Positions 1 through 5,678 of a stretch of DNA of 12,803 bases are shown piece after piece. The notes under the pieces were generated by a model, which did not search any database, was not told where the DNA came from, and saw only the letters and a list, made by a program, of their open reading frames with translations. The stretch spans positions 1 to 12,803 of the forward strand of contig CAYIOJ010000027.1 of assembly GCA_964365025.1 (NCBI GenBank). The letters run 5' to 3'. This DNA is from UBA10003 sp964365025. GTDB taxonomy: Bacteria; Patescibacteriota; Patescibacteriia; Magasanikbacterales; UBA10003. A program made the position numbers and the translations under genes. Positions within the stretch are counted from its first letter, which is position 1; each line of letters opens with the position of its first letter.

Positions 1-135
1 CAAATGGCCAATCAATATATGGCCGTTTTCCAATTTGATTTTAAATTTCGCCGAAGGCAACAATTCTTCCACTCGCCCTCTTAATTCCAACACATCTTTG
101 GACGAGGCCTCTATCCCAGTTTGGTTTTGTTGCAT
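1..135 (-). CDS. infA: Translation initiation factor IF-1, 5' part (3' end outside window)
   Basis: The first 45 codons of a gene that runs off the low-coordinate end. The ATG is at 135-133. The translation contains DVLELRGRVEELLPSAKF followed by KIKLENGHILIGHL, which matches the start of the IF-1 OB fold (E. coli IF-1 has a V-E-G-x-V-x-E-x-L-P-x-A-x-F pattern followed by LENGH). Residues 1-12 (MQQNQTGIEASS) form a short extension before the conserved part. IF-1 binds the 30S A site during initiation and acts with IF-2 and IF-3. A consensus promoter (180-152) sits directly upstream and predicts a leader of only about 10 nt without a Shine-Dalgarno site. In many bacteria infA is followed by rpmJ, rpsM and rpsK; whether that holds here lies outside the window. 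The identity is confident because of the contiguous match to a highly conserved family. Confidence 0.93.
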   Translation of the reverse strand, partial: MQQNQTGIEASSKDVLELRGRVEELLPSAKFKIKLENGHILIGHL

Positions 136-151
136 ATTTTAAAGTGGCTCT

Positions 152-180
152 ATTATATCCCAAGTCGTTTTTTTTGTCAA
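152..180 (-). promoter_or_regulatory. Consensus sigma70-type promoter for infA
   Basis: On the minus strand the -35 box TTGACA (180-175) and the -10 box TATAAT (157-152) are both perfect consensus hexamers separated by exactly 17 nt. The predicted transcription start is near 145, only about 10 nt before the infA ATG at 135. The leader (ACTTTAAAAT) has no Shine-Dalgarno sequence, so the mRNA would be close to leaderless. The element separates infA transcription from the upstream glycosyltransferase gene ending at 239. Confidence 0.9.
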
Positions 181-211
181 CAGTTTTGGGTTATTTTTTA
201 AAAATTAATGC

Positions 212-235
212 TTTTTGGCTAAATTTAGCCAAAAA
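212..235. repeat. 24-bp perfect palindrome between the GT-C gene and the infA promoter
   Basis: The 12-base half TTTTTGGCTAAA is followed directly by its reverse complement. It starts 3 nt past the stop codon of the glycosyltransferase gene and lies about 32 nt upstream of the infA -35 box. As RNA it can form a 10-bp stem with a 4-nt loop. The T run is 5' and the A run 3' on both strands, which is the reverse of a canonical intrinsic terminator. Only a later stretch (about 207-195 read on the minus strand) is U-rich. It could be a weak terminator, an mRNA 3' stabiliser or a dimeric protein-binding site; the sequence does not decide. Confidence 0.7.
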
Positions 236-238
236 ATT

Positions 239-1885
239 CTAACGTGGTTTTTCTTTATACACAGAAACAATCGGGTCGATTTTTCTCAATCTCCCCTCAT
301 TAAAGGCCAAAAAATTGATTGTTTTTGAAGATAACTGGGTGATAAATACCGGCGTAAAGTGAATTTCCGCCTCATTACCCGCCTTTACTATCTTATCATA
401 ATTTTTAATGTCTAACAAATAATCAGCGGAGTCAAGATGATGAACTCCGACAAAAAGATGTTTAGAAGAAATCGCCAAAGCGCGATAACCGTCCGGCAGA
501 ATTTGCCAATCAATCACTTTTTTATCAAAATTATTTTCCGTTAAATTCAAAAGCGCCTTGGTTGATAATACGTCCGCCGGAAAGGCGGGATAGAAAAGTT
601 TCAGAGCGGTTAACCAACCGTTTCTAAAAACATACGCGCCGCGGATATTGTCCGGCAAACCCATCACCACTGTTCCCTCGCCCGACTTGAGGCCGGTTTC
701 GGCGGCAAAATCAGACAGCAATTGGCGACTCAAAACACCGGCCTGTTGCCAAATTAAATTTCTTTGCCAGAGCATGAAAGAAAAATAAACAACAAAAACT
801 ACCGCGATTGCCATGCCCGCCGCGCGCCACTTTTTATACAAACTAATAATTATGACGGCTAAAATCATGGCGAAACCAACAGAGGGTAAATAAACAAATC
901 TTTCTCCTTCGCCGGAAAAACCACTCAACTGAAGGTTATAAACCGGACCCAGAGAGATTATAAAAAACAACAAAGCAAAAAGATATATTTTTTTCTCTTG
1001 ACACCGGCGCCAGAGAAGCCAAGCCACGAGCGCCAATAACGAAATAAACAAAAACCAATGGCCGGACAATCCATTAGTTATCCAAATTTGGGCCGAACTA
1101 ATGAAATGGCTTAAAAACCCGCGGATAAAAACTTCCGTGGCGGAAAAAATGGAAAAAGACGAATGAACGTTGGAATACGATTTTAATAATAAACCAGTGG
1201 CAAACTGTCTTAACAATATATAAAGCGCTAAAATTGCCGCGCCTGGTAAAATTAATATGATCTTTTTTTTCCATGAGGTGTTTTTCTGCCACATTAACTC
1301 ATAAACCAATAAAATGATGGGCAGTGAAGCGGCCATCTCTTTGGAAAAAATCGCCAAAGCAAAAATCAATGATGACATGCCAAACCATAAATAACGCGCG
1401 CTTGTTCTGAACAGAACATAAAAATTAAAACTCAACAGGAAAAAGAAAACGGCCAGCGCGTCATTGCGGCCGGAAATCCAAGACACGGCTTCGGGATGAT
1501 TGGGAAAAATCAAAAAAAATAAACCTGCCAAAAATGCCAGCCGATGCTCTTTCCGGCCCGATAATTGCCAGACCAGCCAAAATAATAAAAACGCGCTGCC
1601 CAAATGTAAAATAACATTAACAAAGTGATAGCCGAACGGCGCGAGGCCATTGATTTTGAAATTCAGCCAAAAAGAAAATATGGTAATGGGACGATACACG
1701 CCATTGTCGCGCGTTCCTTCGGCGTTGCGAAAAAAAAGTTTTTCTAAAACCAAAGGCATATTTTGAGCGCGGGCGACCCAATCAAAATCATCGGAAACAA
1801 AAAAAGAATTTAAAACCGGCCGATACAAAAAAATCGCCGTGAACAAATAGACGATAAAAATAAAAAACAAAAACTTGCGCGACAT
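239..1885 (-). CDS. GT-C family glycosyltransferase, TMTC/PMT-like polytopic membrane protein
   Basis: 548 residues with roughly ten hydrophobic segments through residue 375, then a C-terminal soluble part of about 170 residues. Several motifs match the bacterial relatives of TMTC/PMT O-mannosyltransferases. They are an acidic first-loop motif SDDFDW (31-36), YRPITIFSFWLN (64-75), PFGYHFVNVILH (83-94), HPEAVSWISGRNDAL (130-144), SKEMAASLP (181-189) and GERFVYLPSVGF (327-338). Such enzymes transfer a sugar from a polyprenyl-phosphate donor on the outer face of the membrane; Asp32/Asp33 are candidate catalytic or metal-binding residues. Unlike animal TMTCs, I see no TPR array in the C-terminal part. 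The ATG at 1885 is one base after the alaS stop, so it is probably co-transcribed and coupled with alaS; a weak GGA lies in the last alaS codons. Donor and acceptor cannot be read from sequence; it may modify proteins or glycolipids of the cell surface. Confidence 0.82.
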   Translation of the reverse strand: MSRKFLFFIFIVYLFTAIFLYRPVLNSFFVSDDFDWVARAQNMPLVLEKLFFRNAEGTRDNGVYRPITIFSFWLNFKINGLAPFGYHFVNVILHLGSAFLLFWLVWQLSGRKEHRLAFLAGLFFLIFPNHPEAVSWISGRNDALAVFFFLLSFNFYVLFRTSARYLWFGMSSLIFALAIFSKEMAASLPIILLVYELMWQKNTSWKKKIILILPGAAILALYILLRQFATGLLLKSYSNVHSSFSIFSATEVFIRGFLSHFISSAQIWITNGLSGHWFLFISLLALVAWLLWRRCQEKKIYLFALLFFIISLGPVYNLQLSGFSGEGERFVYLPSVGFAMILAVIIISLYKKWRAAGMAIAVVFVVYFSFMLWQRNLIWQQAGVLSRQLLSDFAAETGLKSGEGTVVMGLPDNIRGAYVFRNGWLTALKLFYPAFPADVLSTKALLNLTENNFDKKVIDWQILPDGYRALAISSKHLFVGVHHLDSADYLLDIKNYDKIVKAGNEAEIHFTPVFITQLSSKTINFLAFNEGRLRKIDPIVSVYKEKPR

Positions 1886-1886
1886 G

Positions 1887-3956
1887 TTATTCCAAAATCG
1901 CTTTAATGCGCCTCACTCCGGCGCTAGAAGCCTCTTCTTTGATAATTTTAAAATGTCCCAGTTCACCTGTGCGCGACGCGTGTGGCCCGCCGCAAATCTC
2001 GCGGCTGAAGTATTTATCACCTCCAACCGTGTAAACTCTTACTCTTTCGCCGTACTTGGCGGTAAATAAACCAATAGCTCCCTGCTTTTGCGCCTCTTCC
2101 ACAGTCATTTCTTCACATTTTATTGGTAAATCCGCGCTAATGGCGCCATTAATCAGGTCTTCCGCGCGTTTGATTTGTTCGTTGGTCATTTTTGAAGAAT
2201 GGCTAAAATCAAAACGCAAACGCTCGGGGGTGATATTACTGCCTTTTTGCGTCACGCCTTGACCCAGCACTTGGCGCAAGGCCGCCTGCAAAAGATGCGT
2301 GGCCGTATGCAGTTTAGCGACCATATCGCTGTGATCAGCCAAACCGCCATGAAATTTTTGCTCCGCGCCGGCGCGGGAAATTTCTTGATGTTTTTTAAAC
2401 GCTTCTTGAAAGGCGTCCACATCCAATGACAACGGCAACTTTATTGTTTCATATTTCATTATCGGCCGCTCCACCGATTGCATTACTTCTCTAATCATCT
2501 CGGGTGGAAAACCGTCTTGGGTGTATAGGTCAAAAATAAAACAGCCGGAAATTTTAAATGATTTGATAAACTCACTAATCAGTTCTTGAATTGCCGCTCT
2601 ATCCGACTGCTCCAGCATGTGCCGCAAAACCGCGGAACCGGCCACCCACGATTCTTTGAGGAGTGATTGAATAAATTGGCGGTCATTATCGTCGTCAATA
2701 TCGCCGTCGTTAAACTGCGTCAAAATATTTTCCAACCGATGAATTTTACGCGCCATCACTTCAATTTTTTTTAAGCCATCGGCTATTGTTTGTGAAAATT
2801 TTTTTTCTTCGGCGGTCAGTTCACTAAAAATCTTTGCCTCATTATTTTTCAATTCGGGATAAAATTCCGCGTACTGTGTAATTATAGACGCGGCCAACTC
2901 CGCTAAAAACCCGTTCTTAATGCCTAATTGATAACCGAAACGAATGACACGTCTAAGCAATCTTCGCAAAATATATCCTTGTCCCAAGTTGGATGGGATA
3001 ACGCCATGCTCATCGCCCAAAATAAAAACAGCGGCGCGAATGTGGTCGGCAATAACCCGCATGGCGCGGGTGGTTTCCGGCATATCGGCATAATTTTTAC
3101 CGCTTAATTCCTCAATTTTACGAATTATCGGCAAAAACGATTCTGTTTCAAAAATACTTTGTTTGCTGTTTAAAATCGCCAACACGCGCTCCAAACCCAT
3201 GCCTGTATCTACATTTTTGTATGTCATCTCTACGCAATCTCCATCAAAAGTTTTAGTATATTGCATGAAAACATCGTTCCAAATCTCCGAAAAACGGCCG
3301 CAATCGCAATTTTGATGACACCCGGCGCCGAATTTAGCATTGTGTTCAGTTCCGGTATCGTAAAAAATCTCGGTATCCGGCCCACACGGCCCGGTCTGCC
3401 CGGCCGGCCCCCACCAATTCTTGGCGCGGCCGTATAAGCCAATTCTCTCACCTTCCCCGACCTTGGCCTCAACTCCGGCGCGCGCGAAAACATTCTGCCA
3501 AATTTCAGTCGCCTCGTTATCGCGCGGCACGCTATCGTCGCCGGCAAAAACTGAAACATAAATCCTCCGCGGATCTAATCCAAGCCATTTTTTATCAGTT
3601 AAAAATTCCCAACTCCATTCAATCGCTTGTTTTTTCCAATAAGGCCCCTTGTCTTTTACCTCCCCGCCCTCATATCCTAAAGACCAATTGCCAAGCATTT
3701 CAAAAAAAGTCAGATGCCACTTATCGCCCACCTCATCAATGTCATCGGTGCGCAAACATTTTTGCGCGTTAGTCAAACGCGGCCCTGCCGGGTGTTTTTC
3801 GCCCAAAAGGTAAGGCACCAAAGGATGCATGCCGGCGGTTGTAAAAAGCACAGTCGGGTCGTTTTCCGGAATCAAAGAAGCCGAGGAAATCACCGCGTGC
3901 CCCTTGCTTTGAAAAAAATCTAAAAATTTTTGACGAAAATCGCGATAAGAAATCAT
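1887..3956 (-). CDS. alaS: Alanyl-tRNA synthetase, short form lacking C-Ala domain
   Basis: Charges tRNA-Ala with alanine in the cytoplasm. The chosen ATG at 3956 gives 689 residues; it overlaps the upstream stop in an ATGA and has a GGAG 7 nt upstream. The open frame extends 8 codons further, but that part does not resemble the family. The class II catalytic core occupies about 1-240 (FTTAGMHPLVPYLLG 38-52, FFEMLGNWSLG 84-94). The tRNA-recognition part contains IPSNLGQGYILRRLLRR (320-336), followed by the editing (SAD) domain with zinc-type ligands HTATH (550-554) and CGGPH (655-659). The protein stops right after the editing domain: the linker and C-Ala (DHHA1) domain of the usual roughly 870-residue enzymes are absent. 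Two other oddities are an inserted CHQNCDCG cluster (213-220) and an extra helical segment (about 404-468) before LYTQDGFP (477-484), where the family normally has LYDTYGFP. It should still be a working synthetase; the editing site looks intact. Confidence 0.95.
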   Translation of the reverse strand: MISYRDFRQKFLDFFQSKGHAVISSASLIPENDPTVLFTTAGMHPLVPYLLGEKHPAGPRLTNAQKCLRTDDIDEVGDKWHLTFFEMLGNWSLGYEGGEVKDKGPYWKKQAIEWSWEFLTDKKWLGLDPRRIYVSVFAGDDSVPRDNEATEIWQNVFARAGVEAKVGEGERIGLYGRAKNWWGPAGQTGPCGPDTEIFYDTGTEHNAKFGAGCHQNCDCGRFSEIWNDVFMQYTKTFDGDCVEMTYKNVDTGMGLERVLAILNSKQSIFETESFLPIIRKIEELSGKNYADMPETTRAMRVIADHIRAAVFILGDEHGVIPSNLGQGYILRRLLRRVIRFGYQLGIKNGFLAELAASIITQYAEFYPELKNNEAKIFSELTAEEKKFSQTIADGLKKIEVMARKIHRLENILTQFNDGDIDDDNDRQFIQSLLKESWVAGSAVLRHMLEQSDRAAIQELISEFIKSFKISGCFIFDLYTQDGFPPEMIREVMQSVERPIMKYETIKLPLSLDVDAFQEAFKKHQEISRAGAEQKFHGGLADHSDMVAKLHTATHLLQAALRQVLGQGVTQKGSNITPERLRFDFSHSSKMTNEQIKRAEDLINGAISADLPIKCEEMTVEEAQKQGAIGLFTAKYGERVRVYTVGGDKYFSREICGGPHASRTGELGHFKIIKEEASSAGVRRIKAILE

Positions 3957-3967
3957 ACGATTGCTCC
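3953..3967 (-). promoter_or_regulatory. ATGA stop/start overlap with Shine-Dalgarno, mnmA-alaS translational coupling
   Basis: Minus-strand ATGA at 3956-3953 is both the alaS start (ATG) and the upstream TGA stop. A GGAG at 3967-3964, inside the last codons of the mnmA gene, is 7 nt before the ATG. This is the clearest Shine-Dalgarno site I found in the window, and it decides the alaS start over the upstream in-frame extension to 3980. Confidence 0.85.
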
Positions 3968-5599
3968 GCCGCCCAAACACTCACTGTCTTTGTAAAACAC
4001 CGCGAATTGGCCGGGCGTAACCGCTCTTTGCGGCTCGCCAAAATCCACGATGAATTTGGCGCCAGACCTTTTAACTGTGGCATTTTGAAGCGGCTGGCGA
4101 TGCCTTAACCGCACTTCACATTTTAAAGGAAATTTAGGCGGCTGTCCAGTAAGCCAATTAATATCACTCAATTGTATTTTCTTCTTAAATAATGACGAGT
4201 CATCTTCGTCACCGACGATCAGGCGATTGTTTTTAATATCCTTGTTTACCACAAATAACGGCCGTCCGGCGACGCCGCTGATTTTTTCGCCGATCGTATA
4301 AAAAGCCAGACCATCATGTTCGCCGACTTTTTTTCCGCTACCTAAAACTGTCGGCCCGCGGCGCGGTTTAATTCTCTTTTGCAAAAATTCTTTCATCGGC
4401 ACCTCGCCCACAAAACAAATTCCCATGCTTTCTTCTCTGTCCGCCACAGGCAGACCCCACTGTTTAGCAAAAACCCTTACCTCATCTTTATATAACGTGC
4501 CAATGGGAAAAATTAACTGTTGTAATTCTTTTTGCTTTAACTGATGCAAAAAATAAGTTTGATCTTTATTTTTATCCGTTGCCTGCAGTAATTCCGCGTT
4601 ATTTTTTGTACGTCTCAAGCGGGCGTAGTGTCCCGTGGCAACATAATCAAAACCAAGTTTTTCAGCCGCTTTTAATAAAAGCGGAATTTTAACGTATTTA
4701 TTGCACATTACATCGGGATTCGGGGTACGGAACGCGCGGTATTCTTTAAACATATAATCAATCACCTCGCGGCGGTATTCTTTTTCAAAATCAAAAGTTA
4801 AAAGCTTAATGCCGAGTTTCGCCGCCACGCGCATGGCCTCGCGCCTGTCTTCAATCCAACAGGGCGCCTCATTCCCGGGCAAAGCCCCGCTATAACACTT
4901 CATAAAGGCGCCGGTTACTTCATAGCCGGTTTTTTGCAACAGGGCGGCGGCCACGGCTGAATCCACTCCGCCGGAAATGGCGCATAAAACTTTTTTGCCG
5001 CCGGTTGTTCCGCCCGGGCCGTTCTTTTTCAGATAATCTTCCATGGGCCGCGCCAACTTACGCTGATGAAAAATTTCTTTGGCCGCCTTTGTTTTCAATC
5101 GCGCGGCGCGCTCTAGAGAAATAATCAAATTGCAATTTAATTCATGAATATCGTTGGCGTGAAAAATTTTATGCCTTTCCAACCCCGCCGCTCCATACAA
5201 ATCCAGTTTATCGGCGTCGCGCAATATTATCGCTGATTGAAAATCAATCGCCGTGTCATCGCCATGATTGGCTACCGCGTATAAAATTTCTTCCTTTTCT
5301 TTGGCGGACAAAGTATAAAAATTCTTGTCTTTCTTAAACCATTCTTCGGTTAATCTTTTAGATAAAACATGATGCGGCAGGCCGGCCGGATTATCCGCGT
5401 GTTCAATCACGCGCCCAATATCGTGCAACCAGGCGATTAATTCAACCAGGCCACTGTCTGGCCATCCTCGCTCACTTACGGCACGACTATAAGAAACCAC
5501 TCGGCCGATATGGCCGAGCCCATGGCTTTTGTCAGTAAAACCGACAAAAAACTTTTTAATTTTTTCTTGAGTGTATTTCAATAGCTTTGATGTAATCAT
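3953..5599 (-). CDS. mnmA: HD-domain / MnmA (tRNA-specific 2-thiouridylase) fusion protein
   Basis: 548 residues. Residues 1 to about 190 form an HD phosphohydrolase-type domain: SHGLGHIGRV (25-34), the HD pair His59-Asp60 in WLHDIGR, an ANHGDD segment (110-115) and RDADKLDLYG (127-136) are the expected metal-site motifs. Residues about 200-548 are MnmA of near-usual length (about 360). They contain the PP-loop SGGVDS (209-214), catalytic Cys299 in NPDVMCN, GHYAR (323-327), DQTYFL (346-351), the second catalytic Cys395 in GICFVG, and the C-terminal beta-barrel ending in ECLGGGAIV. MnmA activates U34 of tRNA-Lys, -Glu and -Gln with ATP and inserts sulfur to give s2U. The linker (185-200) reads through without a stop. 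An internal ATG at 5044 (Met186) has no clear Shine-Dalgarno, so a true fusion is favoured. It is the first gene of the mnmA-alaS-GT-C run; only a weak AGTGGA precedes its ATG. The role of the HD part is unknown. Confidence 0.93.
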   Translation of the reverse strand: MITSKLLKYTQEKIKKFFVGFTDKSHGLGHIGRVVSYSRAVSERGWPDSGLVELIAWLHDIGRVIEHADNPAGLPHHVLSKRLTEEWFKKDKNFYTLSAKEKEEILYAVANHGDDTAIDFQSAIILRDADKLDLYGAAGLERHKIFHANDIHELNCNLIISLERAARLKTKAAKEIFHQRKLARPMEDYLKKNGPGGTTGGKKVLCAISGGVDSAVAAALLQKTGYEVTGAFMKCYSGALPGNEAPCWIEDRREAMRVAAKLGIKLLTFDFEKEYRREVIDYMFKEYRAFRTPNPDVMCNKYVKIPLLLKAAEKLGFDYVATGHYARLRRTKNNAELLQATDKNKDQTYFLHQLKQKELQQLIFPIGTLYKDEVRVFAKQWGLPVADREESMGICFVGEVPMKEFLQKRIKPRRGPTVLGSGKKVGEHDGLAFYTIGEKISGVAGRPLFVVNKDIKNNRLIVGDEDDSSLFKKKIQLSDINWLTGQPPKFPLKCEVRLRHRQPLQNATVKRSGAKFIVDFGEPQRAVTPGQFAVFYKDSECLGGGAIV

Positions 5600-5640
5600 G
5601 CGTCCACTTTAACAAAAAAAGCCCTAAATTACAATAACAA

Positions 5641-5665
5641 AACCTCCGATTACGCATCGGAGGTT
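5641..5665 (-). terminator. Intrinsic terminator after the ligase-like TPR gene
   Basis: A perfect 10-bp stem (minus strand AACCTCCGAT / ATCGGAGGTT) with a 5-nt loop GCGTA is followed on the minus strand by TTGTTATTGT, a moderately U-rich tail. It lies 13 nt past the stop codon of the 766-residue gene and about 40 nt before the mnmA start. It therefore separates that gene from the mnmA-alaS-GT-C run, which implies a promoter for the latter in 5640-5600. I could identify no convincing -10/-35 pair there. Confidence 0.85.
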
Positions 5666-5678
5666 AATAGCTTAATCT

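Noticed and set aside
3957..3980. Eight-codon N-terminal extension of alaS
   Set aside because: It lies wholly inside the mnmA 3' end and lacks family similarity. The ATG at 3956 has a GGAG 7 nt upstream and an ATGA overlap.
3953..5044. Separate MnmA starting at the internal ATG (Met186 of the fusion)
   Set aside because: No clear Shine-Dalgarno precedes it, and the frame is continuous with the HD domain with no stop. Kept as a minor possibility only.
5600..5640. Promoter for the mnmA-alaS-GT-C run
   Set aside because: One must exist if the terminator at 5641-5665 is efficient. The best pair I can form (TTGTAA with TTAAAG) is too poor to report as a feature.
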